Positions 1 to 10,449 of a stretch of 64,000 nt of DNA are shown here, in pieces. The translations under genes and the position numbers were made by a program. Numbering within the stretch: the stretch's first letter is position 1; the number at the start of each line of letters is the position of its first letter. The DNA lies in the NCBI RefSeq assembly GCF_964204645.1, contig NC_134028.1, forward strand, positions 19,010,153 to 19,074,152, given 5' to 3'. The notes below the pieces were generated by a model that worked only from the letters and a program-made list of their open reading frames with translations, was not told where the DNA came from and searched no databases. This DNA comes from Tubulanus polymorphus. Lineage: Eukaryota; Nemertea; Palaeonemertea; Tubulaniformes; Tubulanidae.

Positions 1-762
1 CTTTTTCTAAACCACCATGTACCACGAAGAAATAAGCATCGTTGTAAGCACTTGAAACAGCCATTAACCACTTGAAACTGCCAGATCAAACATCATACCG
101 CATCCCCGCAAAGAGGGGTGGTTCAGCAAACCGGAGTTTTCATTGGCCTCTCTAGACTACCCCGCCAGTACGGGTAGCCGAGCAAACCGGAAAACTCATA
201 ACAGGAATTCTCTATGATCAATCTGTCAACTGATTTCAACCGAAATTCGTCACTTCCCATTTGCAGAATATGGCATCCTTTGGGGATCTCTTTTTCACTC
301 TAAGTAGGCCTACTAGCCAACTCTGGTTATTGTCGGATGCCACATTGCATCGAAATGTAAAATGGTGGAGTGTAGAACCGCTCTTTAACTACTTAGTAGG
401 TAAGTAAAGAGGCCGGCAACTAGTCTATTTGCTGTGAGACGACATGTATATTCTCGGAGCTACCCACTTTTCAACCCAGAAGTGAATATAACAAATTCAA
501 TACAATATAATTTAGTTCCATTCGAATGTCGTTTTTTGGCGTAGCCAAGGTAAATAGCGAAACAGAATCTATAAGCTCGTAGGTAAGGTTTGCATTTACC
601 AATTCCACGCTAAGGCTTATAAAAAAGGAAGTGATTATTTAGCCGGATCCGGTCACCGACTTCTGAACGCTAATTTGCCAGATCCATTAGTAACAATAAA
701 ATCATATTCATGCCTAATCATTTTATTGGTGTAACTCTGTCGAACAAACAATGATCAACTAA
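1..762. repeat. 762-bp direct repeat, copy 1 (R1)
   Basis: This stretch recurs at 1424-2185 at a constant offset of 1423 bases, with no difference seen by eye. It has no convincing coding frame. A stretch near 625-690 resembles, in reverse orientation, a stretch near 15085-15150, so it belongs to a dispersed family. The high identity suggests a recent duplication. It could be an LTR or part of a non-coding element, but canonical TG...CA ends were not established. It starts at the window edge, so its left end may be cut. Confidence 0.85.
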
Positions 763-1125
763 GGCGCTAGAAGAGGCTCAACGCCTTCTTAGCTCCGTTA
801 GGAGGAATTCTGCTCAGCGTAGCTTCCTACAGTCGAAATTAGACTCGGTCACCCCGGTTAAAGTGGTCCCAGAGCGGGCTGTTGGGGTTCAGCCGATATC
901 TTTTTCCTCACCACGGTTGGACAATTTCTCTGGAAGTGAGCGGAAAGGCGAAACCACGTATAAACTCTGGAGGTCGCAGGTGGAAGGTTTATTAACTGAT
1001 CCCGCGATTTCGGATCACGCCCTTTTGGCTCTAATAAGACGATCGGTCCGGGAATTGCCGGCCGAGATTGTATTGAGCATGGGCAGTAGCGTTACTCCGG
1101 AGGATGTGTTGCGGAAATTCGATTC
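762..1125 (+). pseudogene. Internal slice of the PNMA-like gag (copy of 4271-4634)
   Basis: The 364 bases match the gag gene at 4271-4634 with a single difference seen (C to T near 1031). The slice starts and ends inside gag, with no LTR, leader or zinc knuckles. Its frame stays open and runs on into flanking sequence to a stop at about 1142, giving the C-terminal half of the matrix/capsid-like region only. Both breakpoints are abrupt; the left one shares 'AA' with the flanking repeat. This looks like an end-joining or template-switch product rather than a normal retrotransposition. Confidence 0.85.
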
Positions 1126-1142
1126 GGCCTACCACATTAAGT

Positions 1143-1315
1143 AATAAGCATCGTTGTAAGCACTTGAAACACCCATTAACCACTTGAAACTGTCAGATCA
1201 AACATCATACCGCATCCCCGCAAAGAGGGGTAGTTCAGCAAACCGGAGCTTTCATTTGCCTATCTAGACTACCCCGCCAGTACGGGTAGCCGAGCAAACC
1301 GGAAAACTCATAATG
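1143..1315. repeat. Diverged partial copy of the 762-bp repeat
   Basis: It corresponds to bases 31-203 of R1 with several substitutions, and ends abruptly near 1316 where the sequence becomes unrelated. It lies between the gag slice and R2. It is more diverged than R1 and R2 are from each other, so it is an older copy. Bases 1316-1423 show nothing recognisable. Confidence 0.75.
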
Positions 1316-1423
1316 GTCTCTCAATTGGATGAAACCAAATCGGACAGGACAATTAAAATTTGGGAAGGTCACAGGTAGTGGTCTTTCTACGAAGCCCACG
1401 CGGTGAGCGTATCATTATGAAAT

Positions 1424-2185
1424 CTTTTTCTAAACCACCATGTACCACGAAGAAATAAGCATCGTTGTAAGCACTTGAAACAGCCATTAACCACTTGAAA
1501 CTGCCAGATCAAACATCATACCGCATCCCCGCAAAGAGGGGTGGTTCAGCAAACCGGAGTTTTCATTGGCCTCTCTAGACTACCCCGCCAGTACGGGTAG
1601 CCGAGCAAACCGGAAAACTCATAACAGGAATTCTCTATGATCAATCTGTCAACTGATTTCAACCGAAATTCGTCACTTCCCATTTGCAGAATATGGCATC
1701 CTTTGGGGATCTCTTTTTCACTCTAAGTAGGCCTACTAGCCAACTCTGGTTATTGTCGGATGCCACATTGCATCGAAATGTAAAATGGTGGAGTGTAGAA
1801 CCGCTCTTTAACTACTTAGTAGGTAAGTAAAGAGGCCGGCAACTAGTCTATTTGCTGTGAGACGACATGTATATTCTCGGAGCTACCCACTTTTCAACCC
1901 AGAAGTGAATATAACAAATTCAATACAATATAATTTAGTTCCATTCGAATGTCGTTTTTTGGCGTAGCCAAGGTAAATAGCGAAACAGAATCTATAAGCT
2001 CGTAGGTAAGGTTTGCATTTACCAATTCCACGCTAAGGCTTATAAAAAAGGAAGTGATTATTTAGCCGGATCCGGTCACCGACTTCTGAACGCTAATTTG
2101 CCAGATCCATTAGTAACAATAAAATCATATTCATGCCTAATCATTTTATTGGTGTAACTCTGTCGAACAAACAATGATCAACTAA
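1424..2185. repeat. 762-bp direct repeat, copy 2 (R2)
   Basis: Second copy of R1 (1-762), ending at the same base before the sequence diverges at 2186. R1, the gag slice and the partial copy together form a 1423-bp unit, so this may be a recent tandem duplication. An assembly artefact cannot be excluded. Confidence 0.85.
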
Positions 2186-2655
2186 CGACGGAAAAGTTAA
2201 ACGTCGCAAATGCGTCTTCCAATTCTTAACAAACGTAACTAAGCTAAGCTAAGCGAGACTCGACGATTAAATGACAACGACGTACAGAATCAATCACAAT
2301 GACGATTAATTACAAGAAAAAACACGTCACGACACCTAAGTAACATAATAACACAATAAGTAATACAGAAAGCAACAAACCGGTTAAGCATACCGAAACA
2401 TTTGGAACTTTTATACCATAGAGCTACAAAGCTTCTATCAGCATTGAAATCGAATGGCGCATTAAAACTGTGTTTCAAATTTCCGGTACAAAAATCTAGC
2501 TAATAACTCACAGAAACCAACATATCCAATTTGGGAGGGCTCCAAATGGAGTAAAACAGATATTTGAGCTTAACATACCGGCCCCATAATTGGGTCACCA
2601 ATTATTCCCTTCAAAGGTCAAAATATCCTAACTCATATCATTAATAAAATCTTAG
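2186..2655. other. Non-coding stretch
   Basis: AT-rich sequence between R2 and the inverted module. The short frames here lack recognisable domains. I see no gene, RNA or clear repeat. Confidence 0.5.
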
Positions 2656-2839
2656 TGTCGTAGCTCGTTCCCGTATGCACCGGAGTTAACCTCTGATCGA
2701 ATGCAGGGAGAACCGACCTACGAGTTCCTCTCAGCTCTTCACCTCACCCACGTTCCTATTCAGCAGGATGCAGCTGTGCCGTTCCTCCTTGTCCCGTACT
2801 GTAGAAGCCGGTGGGAAGAATCCTCGAACGACCCCGAAC
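2656..2839 (-). repeat. Inverted ~185-bp module X, left copy
   Basis: This is the reverse complement of 10450-10634, with a few differences. On the minus strand it begins directly after a 'TTGCAG' boundary, and the right copy begins directly after 'CTGCAG'. The two copies bracket the whole first Gypsy element. The plus-strand frame starting at 2701 crosses it but has no recognised domain. It may be an exon of a spliced retroelement leader, or an inverted flank. Confidence 0.8.
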
Positions 2840-3176
2840 CTGCAAGACACTGTAAACATAAGACTTATGTTCATGCAGTATTACCAAAAGAAAAATATAA
2901 ACAAAACTCAAATAATTGAAGCGTCCTTCGCTAATGAATTAATAACGAATATCGGCAACACAGTTTAGTTCCACACAATCAACTAATAACGTGACCGCCA
3001 CAAAAACCGAACTAAACTACACCACCCCACGCCGGACATTCCCGATCCGCCACAAAAACGAATTCTCCACGAAACGAAATCTATGAACGAAAACTTTCTG
3101 CGAACGCACGCAGAATCATATACGCCACAATCACCAATACGAGCACGAATACCACGCACCCGAATTTAGTATAAAA
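2840..3176 (-). repeat. LTR-like palindrome, left arm
   Basis: This arm is the reverse complement of 3233-3572, with scattered differences and small indels. The spacer is about 56 bases. On the minus strand it runs directly into module X. It may be an LTR or leader copy inserted head-to-head with the one preceding the Gypsy element. No protein is supported here. Confidence 0.85.
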
Positions 3177-3232
3177 CCATATTATTTGATTAACGCTGCT
3201 GGGAATCTGCAGTGTCGTCTTGTGTTGCATGA

Positions 3233-3572
3233 TTTTATACTAAATTCGGGTGTGTGGTATTCGTGCTCGTATTGGTGATTGTGGCGTATATGATTCTGCG
3301 TGCGTTCGCAGAAAGTTTTCGTTCATAGATTTCGTTTCGTGGAGGAGAATTCGTTTTTGTGGCGGATCGGGAATGTCCGGCGTGGGGTGGTGTAGTTTAG
3401 TTCGGTTTTTGTGGCGGTCACGTTATTAGTTGATTGTGTGGAACTAAACTGTGTTGCCGATATTCGTTATTAATTCATTAGCGAAGGACGCTTCAATTAT
3501 TTGAGTTTTGTTTATATTTTTCTTTTGGTAATACTGCATGAATATAAGTCTTATGTTTACAGTGTCTTGTAG
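3233..3572 (+). repeat. LTR-like palindrome, right arm; possible 5' LTR of the first Gypsy
   Basis: Right arm of a ~335-bp palindrome. A TG at 3212 (TGTCGTCTTG) could start an LTR that would end near 3572. The arm ends in 'GTCTTGTAG' followed by 'GTAATTG', which resembles a splice donor. It lies upstream of the gag start with about 420 bases of T-rich leader between. It does not match the 3' region of the element (9815-10449), which is unexpected for a pair of LTRs. Confidence 0.55.
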
Positions 3573-3990
3573 GTAATTGTGTTTAATTATTTACTTTTCT
3601 TGTCATTTTTGTTTGTTTTTGTTTTTGTTTTTTTTGTTTTTTTGTGTTTTTTTTTTTGCTTTATTTGATTGTTTTTTTTTTGCTTGCTTTTGATTAATTG
3701 TAATTCGATTTGCTAGGATTGTGGTACACTTAACACGCTTGTTTGTTACAATAATATTGTGGTTGGTGGAGCTAGGGGTAGAGTGTTTTTTTTTTTTTAG
3801 CTTATCGCATAAGAGTAAGTAGTTACGGTACAAACAATCAACACTGTTCTTGTCGATAACTGTATCAACGTGGTTTTTTTCAAATCATAGTGTTCACAGG
3901 TTACGGGTGTGAGTATATTAACGGGAAATTTAGACGTCCATATTAGGTTATTTCGTACGGTATATACTGGGTAAGAAATTGACTTGAAAC
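3573..3990 (+). other. T-rich untranslated leader before gag
   Basis: Long T and GTTTTT runs occupy about 3605-3690, with another T run near 3787-3800. A possible acceptor 'CACAG' followed by 'GTTACGGG' lies near 3899. The lysine-rich frame on the minus strand is just the complement of the T runs. The role as a Gypsy leader is inferred from position only. Confidence 0.5.
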
Positions 3991-5361
3991 ATGTCGACGC
4001 TTGAGCGTGTACTTTTTGTAGAAATAGATCCTGTATCGGTGACTGAGCGTGAGTTGTCGACTGCTTTAATGGCTTATGGAGTGGTGGAATTAGTTGTCGA
4101 GGATCCTCGCGGCAAAGGTTGGTTTGTGATGTTCACCAGAGTGTCTACTGTAATGTCTTTGTTGTCGGTGGGTGAGTTGCCAGTAGGTAAGGCTATCGCT
4201 ACACTCACCTGTATTGATGCCGCGGAGGCTGAGCAAGTGGGGGATATTCTATCCGAGGGGAGGGAGAGGAAGGCGCTAGAAGAGGCTCAACGCCTTCTTA
4301 GCTCCGTTAGGAGGAATTCTGCTCAGCGTAGCTTCCTACAGTCGAAATTAGACTCGGTCACCCCGGTTAAAGTGGTCCCAGAGCGGGCTGTTGGGGTTCA
4401 GCCGATATCTTTTTCCTCACCACGGTTGGACAATTTCTCTGGAAGTGAGCGGAAAGGCGAAACCACGTATAAACTCTGGAGGTCGCAGGTGGAAGGTTTA
4501 TTAACTGATCCCGCGATTTCGGATCACGCCCTTTTGGCTCCAATAAGACGATCGGTCCGGGAATTGCCGGCCGAGATTGTATTGAGCATGGGCAGTAGCG
4601 TTACTCCGGAGGATGTGTTGCGGAAATTCGATTCCGTGTTTGGGTCAGTAACGACTCCGACTCAGGCATTGTCAGCATTTTTTACTGCGGAACAAAGACC
4701 CGAGGAATCCGTTGCCCTTTGGGCCTGTCGTCTCGAGACCCTGAAGAGTCGTGTTCTGGGAGTAAGTGAGGAGATGTTAAGATCGCAATTCTGTAACGGT
4801 CTGAAGGACTCTCAGATTAAGCTGGCATTGCGACCGACTCTTTCCACGGCTGCTAGTTTCCCTGACATGGTCCTGGAAGCTAGAGGTGTGGAGGACATGA
4901 TAGGAAAGACTTCGACAACACCGGTACACAGAAGGTCGGGAGTTGTGCAGCAGCACGCAGTTCAACCTCAAAAGATAAAACTTAAGAGTTCAGTCTCGTT
5001 AGAGGATGTTGCTGCTAAATTAGATGATGTAGTTAGAAAATTGAATGGGTTCGAACTGGAAATTCATCGCTTAAGTAAACGAGTTGACCATATAGATCGA
5101 GTGGTGGAACAGTTCGGGTTGGGGGTAGAAGGAAGGAGTCAGACCGATACGAAGGTTTCGGTTGACCCTGATCCACCGATCTCGACAAAGCGCTGTTTCA
5201 AGTGTGATTTGCCTGGTCATTTTGTCAGGGAGTGTCCTCAGTGGAGGAACGACATGGGTTTGCGTCGACCTCCGCCCACTTACACCTGTTATAAATGTAA
5301 TGTCGTTGGTGATCACTACTTTCAGGATTGTGGGAAAGGACAGCCACCGTTAAACTCCTAA
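3991..5361 (+). CDS. Ty3/Gypsy Gag, PNMA-like, with two zinc knuckles
   Basis: A 456-residue intact ORF from ATG. Gag forms the particle that packages element RNA. The N-terminal ~90 residues look like the RRM-like region seen in paraneoplastic Ma (PNMA) proteins. Residues about 145-290 resemble the PNMA capsid domain ('FSGSERKGE', 'LWRSQVEGLL', then 'DVLRKFDSVFGSV'). A short coiled-coil-like stretch lies around 330-375. Two knuckles follow: a standard CX2CX4HX4C near residue 400 (CFKCDLPGHFVREC) and a variant CX2CX5HX4C near 431. PNMA genes are known domesticated Gypsy gags, so this is a related autonomous-element form. It is the only intact gene of this element; pol follows in another frame after about 60 bases. 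Confidence 0.88.
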   Translation: MSTLERVLFVEIDPVSVTERELSTALMAYGVVELVVEDPRGKGWFVMFTRVSTVMSLLSVGELPVGKAIATLTCIDAAEAEQVGDILSEGRERKALEEAQRLLSSVRRNSAQRSFLQSKLDSVTPVKVVPERAVGVQPISFSSPRLDNFSGSERKGETTYKLWRSQVEGLLTDPAISDHALLAPIRRSVRELPAEIVLSMGSSVTPEDVLRKFDSVFGSVTTPTQALSAFFTAEQRPEESVALWACRLETLKSRVLGVSEEMLRSQFCNGLKDSQIKLALRPTLSTAASFPDMVLEARGVEDMIGKTSTTPVHRRSGVVQQHAVQPQKIKLKSSVSLEDVAAKLDDVVRKLNGFELEIHRLSKRVDHIDRVVEQFGLGVEGRSQTDTKVSVDPDPPISTKRCFKCDLPGHFVRECPQWRNDMGLRRPPPTYTCYKCNVVGDHYFQDCGKGQPPLNS

Positions 5362-5421
5362 GGGATCAGCGTTCTGGGCGCGTTGGGCCCCGCCATGGTG
5401 AAAAGCCCAAGTCGGAAATTA

Positions 5422-6376
5422 AATCGCCGTCGGTTGCGTCTCGCGAAGAGTTGATAGAAGGGTTATTGGGACCTCCAGTGAGACAGAGGTTCTCGTAAAT
5501 AGTGTCGGTTGCAAGGCCCTGATTGACACTGGCGCCATGGTGTCAACGGTGTCGGTGTCATTTGCACAACAGATAGGTGCGGCAGTGTACCCTTTGGAGG
5601 GGATCTTGAATGTTTCGACAGCTGCGGGTCATAAGTTGCCCTATCTCGGTTGTACTGTCGTGACACTCGGTATCGGGAACAAAGAAATCGAGGTATTGTC
5701 GCTGGTTGTGCCGGAAACTGAATATAACCGGGTAGTACCGGTTGTCGTAGGCACGAATGTCTTGAAACGGGTATGCGGACTCGTAGATGAGTTACCCCTG
5801 CCTTGGAAGGCATGCGTCCAGTCAATGGCGCAAGTGGAGGAAGAGCTGGTAAAAACGACAAAGCCGATACAAGTGCCTCCCATGAGCGAAATTGCAATTC
5901 ATGGAATCATCCGAGGGGAGTTGAGTAGAGCTAGTACGGTGATGACCTGTCAGTCTACGGTCGTTTTACCCGGAACGCTTACAGTGGTTCCATCGGTGTC
6001 GTCTTTGAACGGCTACGGAGTGAATCGGGTGACGGTAGTTTTAAGGAATGTGGGTTCATGTCCGGTGAGTATTCCGGCTAAGACGCCCGTTTCCAATGTT
6101 TTCTTAGTGTCGCCGGTTCGCTTGGCAGGGCTCGGGACTGATGCTTGGTCAGCAAGGGACGGTCCCGAGCCAGCTGTCAACGGTTGCGGTAATTTGTTTA
6201 GTATGACTGCTGAGACAAACTGTGTAAATAATTCGAGTGATTTAGAGAATCTGAGTAAAAAAGATTTTCTTGCGTCTTTTAATTTTAAGGACACGTCCTT
6301 GAGCGAGGCTGAGTTTTCAGAGTTGGGAGATTTTCTATACAGTTGGAATTTGTTTATTTTCCAAGTCTGCCGATGA
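5422..6376 (+). pseudogene. Gypsy pol, protease and N-terminal RT linker
   Basis: The frame opens after a TAA at about 5419; an internal ATG lies at 5537. The aspartic protease motif 'LIDTGA' is encoded just upstream of that ATG, so the ATG is not the true start. A long linker with 'VPVVVGTNVLKR' follows, typical of retropepsin C-termini. The frame ends in a stop at 6374-6376 that comes from a one-base frameshift near 6350, because the next frame continues smoothly into RT. Pol normally lies in frame with gag or is reached by ribosomal frameshifting; here it is in a different frame from gag. Confidence 0.8.
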
Positions 6377-7682
6377 CATCGGGCGCACATCGATGGTGCG
6401 ACACCGTATTTTATTGAAAGATAAGATTCCGATCAAAGAACGGTACCGACGGGTACCCCCTGCTATGTTCGAAGAGGTACGCCAGCATTTGAAGATGATG
6501 CTGGATGCGGGTATAACCCGGCACTCGTCCAGCCCTTACGCGTCACCTGTTGTGTTGGTAAGGAAGAAAAATGGTGAGCTGAGGTTCTGTGTCGATTATA
6601 GGGCGTTGAATTCGAAAACTGTTGCCGATAGTTTTAGCTTGCCCAGAATCGATGATCTCTTGGACTCAATGTCTGGGGCGAAACTTTTTTCGAGCCTTGA
6701 TTTGAAGGCAGGTTATTGGCAGGTCGAGATGGAAGAGTCCGACAAAGCAAAAACTGCCTTTTCTGCTGGTCCAGGCTTAGGGTTTTTTGAGTTCAACGTT
6801 ATGCCCTTTGGACTTACAGGGGCGCCGTCCACCTTTCAGCGCCTGATGGAGAGATGTTTGGGCGACTTATGTATGCGCGAATGCTTATGCTATCTGGACG
6901 ATGTCCTTGTACATTCGGTCGATTTTAGGCAGCATTTGGTCCGTTTACAACACGTTTTTGAGCGGTTGCACCAAGCAGGGCTCAAGCTTAATCCGGCTAA
7001 ATGTGTATTCTGTTGTTCGTCTCTCATATATCTAGGGCATAGGTTGTCGTCGGAGGGCATCGAAGCAGATCCCGGTAAAATCCAGGTTATCTCTGATTGG
7101 CCTGCTCCCAAGACCATTGGGGAGGTTCGTAAATTTCTTGGGTTTACGGGGTTTTATCGCAAATTCATTTGCTCTTACGCGTCTATAGCCAAGCCCTTGA
7201 CGGATTTACTGGTGGGTGTTGAATCGGGACGAGGAAAAGCTTCAGAGAAAAACTCAGTACAGTGGGGAGATGAACAGGAGAATAGCTTCCGGGAGCTGAA
7301 ATCTTGTCTCACGACGCCTCCTGTGCTTTGCTTCTCAGATTTTACGAAGCCATTTGAGTTACACGTAGACGCCTCCGGAACTGGTCTCGGCGCTGTTCTC
7401 TACCAGGAGCAAGACGGATGTAAACGAGTCGTGGCATATGCTTCTAGGTCTGTATCAAAGACCGAGCGGAATTATCCGACTCATAAATTAGAGTTCCTGG
7501 CCCTCAAGTGGGCTGTAGTTGACAAATTCAAAGATTATCTCTATGGGAACCGTTGTCGGGTACTTACGGACAATAATCCGCTGACATATGTCCTTTCGAC
7601 GGCGCGTCTGGATGCCACCGGCCACCGATGGCTTCAGGCTCTGTCTGTTTTTGACCTGGAAATTTCTTATCGTCGAGGTTAA
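6377..7682 (+). pseudogene. Gypsy pol, reverse transcriptase and RNase H
   Basis: This frame encodes RT followed by RNase H. 'RFCVDYRALN' and 'LDLKAGYWQV' mark the fingers and palm, 'MPFGLTGAPSTFQ' is motif B, and 'CYLDDVLVH' holds the catalytic YLDD at about residue 167 of the 6393 frame. RNase H follows with 'HVDASGTGLGAVLY' near residue 324 and 'LTDNNPLTY'. The reading ends at a TAA (7680-7682) that interrupts a conserved stretch; the same frame continues at 7683 with 'NVDADLLSR', the usual RNase H end. This is a nonsense mutation, so a full Pol cannot be made from this copy. Confidence 0.92.
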
Positions 7683-9599
7683 TTGAATGTCGACGCCGAT
7701 CTCTTGTCCCGATGTGGGGTTAGGTCGGAACACTTGGAGGTCAACAGGGATTGTGACATATCAGGCGAGGTTTTTGCAGCTGTGTGCCAGTCTGTCGTTA
7801 GCGACGTTAAGTTCGTGGAGGCTGATTTCGGTATCGGGGAGGTCGACTTGTTAAAATCCCAGGAGAGAGACCCCATTATTGGTCCCATTCGGGAAGCTTT
7901 AGTCAGCGGGAAGAAAGTAAATCTTACTTCCCGTGAGAGTAGGCGGTATCGAAAGTACTTAGCGGGTTTTTCTGTGAGAAATGGACTACTTTGTCGTCGG
8001 ATGAGAGGTAACACGGGAGAAAGGTGGCAGGTGGTCCTGCCTAATTCCGAGCGAGCCTCAGTGCTAAAGTCATTGCATGATGAGATGGCTCATCCTGGAC
8101 GCGATCGATCAGTTGCGCTTATTAGCGATCGTTTCTTTTGGCCAGGAATGAGAGCGGAGGTGGAGGGTTATGTACGTTCGTGCCGACGCTGTGTACTTTT
8201 TAAATCAACGGTTGAACGGGCTCCTCTTTCTTCGATAGTTACCACATATCCGTTTCAGCTGTTATGTATCGATTATTTGAAAATCGAGCCATCAGGAGGA
8301 GTTGAAGATGTGTTGGTAATAACGGACCACTTTACGAAGTATTGTTGGGCTTTTCCAACCCGGAATCAACTCGCTTCTACCGTTGCAAAGGTTTTGCACG
8401 AGCAGGTGATTACCAAGTTTGGTATCCCGTTAGTGTTGCATTCCGATCAGGGCCAGAACTTCGAAAGCAAAGTGATCAGGGAACTCTGCAAGCGGGCCGG
8501 AGTGACTAAATCTCGGACCACACCTTACCATGCCATGGGCAATGGGGCGTGTGAGAGATTCAATTTCACTCTCATTGGCATGTTAGGTACGTTGGAGGAG
8601 GGTAAAAAAGGTGGATGGAAGGATTATGTTAGTTCGTTGGTCTTTGCGTACAATTGCACTCCTCATCGGGTGACCGGCTTTGAGCCATATTATCTGATGT
8701 TCGGTCGTCAGCCACGGTTACCGGTGGATTTGCGTTATGGGTTGAGGGCTGATGAGGAGGGGGAAGTTGGAGAGTTCGCTAAGACGGTTGATGAGAGACT
8801 AGAGTATGCTTGGGGAGTTGCGAAGGAGAGAATGGAAACAGTCGGGGGTTATGACAAGGTCAGATATGACAAAGCTGCTCGGGGAGGTGTTCTGGAAGTT
8901 GGGGATTTAGTACTGGTTAAGTGTACTGGGTTTAAAACCAGACATAAAATCGCTGACAAATGGGAGGCGGATCCGTACATTGTGGAATCGAAGCCGGCAG
9001 GTGAAGTACCGGTGTACGAGGTCAGAAACGTAGTTTCTAAAAAGAGGCGTGTTGTTCACCGCAACCTCTTGAGGGTCTTGGCTGTAGAGCTTCGTCCTCC
9101 CCGCGAGGGGGAGAATCCTAGGGTAAAACACTCTAGGGAAATGATTCCTCAGCCGCCGATTGTGGATAGTAAGGTGGGGGAATCCAGTGATGAAGAAGGA
9201 GATGAGTTTTTCATTCTTCATAGGATGCCCGACGTCGGACTCGGGGGTAACCGGAGTGACAGTGGTGAGGAACTCAGTGGCGTAGATAACATTCCGCCCC
9301 CCATAGAGTTTCAGACTCCTGTACACGACGAGGATAGTACGACCTTGCAGGAGGAAGTGGCCCCATCACCAGAGGTTCCTGAAGTCAGGTCCCCTGAGAA
9401 GGAGGTATATCTTCGCAGATCACAGCGGGTGCGAAATAAACCTGGCTGGATGGAGTCGGGCCAGTATGTCCAGTCCTTGACTCAGCCTGAATGGCGAGAG
9501 GGGGCTGATTATTTAGTGTCGTTGGCCGGAAATGCGAGTGTAGCCAGTAACGCATGCTTGCTGAATGCTGTGGTCCAGTTTCTGGTCAGCACGGTATAG
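7683..9599 (+). pseudogene. Gypsy pol, integrase
   Basis: In frame with the RT segment, after its stop. The zinc-binding HHCC region includes 'HPGRDRSVALISDRFFWPG' and 'CRRC' (about residues 133-170). The catalytic triad is D197 ('CIDYL'), D255 ('HSDQGQNF') and E291 ('CERFN'), with exact D35E spacing. A 'FGRQPRLPVDL' motif and a GPY/F-like C-terminal region follow, then an acidic, low-complexity tail ending about 20 residues after 'WREGADYLVSL'. Integrase inserts the cDNA into the genome. The domain itself is undamaged, but it is cut off from RT by the upstream nonsense codon. Confidence 0.92.
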
Positions 9600-10449
9600 T
9601 ATTTTATTGTGAATTTTACTGATTTGTGATACCGTGCAATGGTCTGCAGAGATTGTCTAGTTTGTTTATTTATGTTATATACCTAGCCGGGTTGTGCGGA
9701 TGTTTTATAGCAGGAGGTAGTTATTTTAGTTGTGACAGGTTTCTTTATTCCTAGGGGGTTAAGAGAATTTCCAGGTACATTCCGGGACGGAATGTTCTTC
9801 AGGCGGGGGAAGTATGTCGTAGTGTCGATTTTGCCGGAGTCGATATGTAACTCCGAATTCCGTGCCGCGGTCATTTTACTGGTCTGGCAAGTGGCGCCGC
9901 CAAATTGAGTTGGCGTCCTTGGAGACCCGCAGCGTCAGTCGTCTTCGTATTACTATGAAGTGAAGTACGTTCTTGAATAAACTGTGGCATTTGACAAAGT
10001 TTTCGTGTTGTTTACTCTGCAGGTAAATTAGTTTGATCTTCTCTCTATTTTAAAGTATACTACGATGTGCTCAAGCTTCGAGTTGTTGATCGTCAGGGTG
10101 TTTGGGGTGAATTGATTGTGTGTTTAGGGGAAATTATTCATGGTAGATTTTCCCGCGCTGAGCGTTATCAAGGGGGCGCTGTTGATTATTTGTGGTTTAT
10201 ATGTGTATGTGGTCTGTGTCCTTAAGTATTTAGTAACGCAGTTCTTTTGCTTGATAAATTAACGAATCTTGGGTGAGTAAAATGTGATATTAAATGATGC
10301 AGTTTTGATGTAATGTGAGATATATTTGTTAGATTGATTGTAAATAATTGTAAGGGGAGCGTGAGTCGTCTTCATATTACTATGAAGTGAAGTACGTTCT
10401 TGAATAAACTGTGGCATTTGACAAAGTTTACGTGTTGTTTACTCTGCAG
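9600..10449 (+). repeat. 3' region of the first Gypsy with a ~90-bp direct duplication
   Basis: A G-rich purine tract at about 9801-9812 (GGCGGGGGAAG) followed by 'TATGTCGTAG' could be the polypurine tract and start of a 3' LTR near 9815. A ~90-bp block carrying AATAAA occurs twice, at 9929-10020 and 10359-10449, both ending 'TTTACTCTGCAG'. The first copy continues with 'GTAAATTAG', the second with module X. The sequence does not match the presumed 5' LTR at 3233-3572. It could be a recombinant end or a second element's leader. Confidence 0.55.

Noticed and set aside
2701-2968. Two overlapping ORFs on the plus strand across module X
   Set aside because: They cross the junction between module X and the palindrome arm, overlap each other in different frames and have no domain.
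3603-3833. Lysine-rich 76-residue minus-strand ORF
   Set aside because: It is the complement of T-rich leader runs (low-complexity AAA codons).
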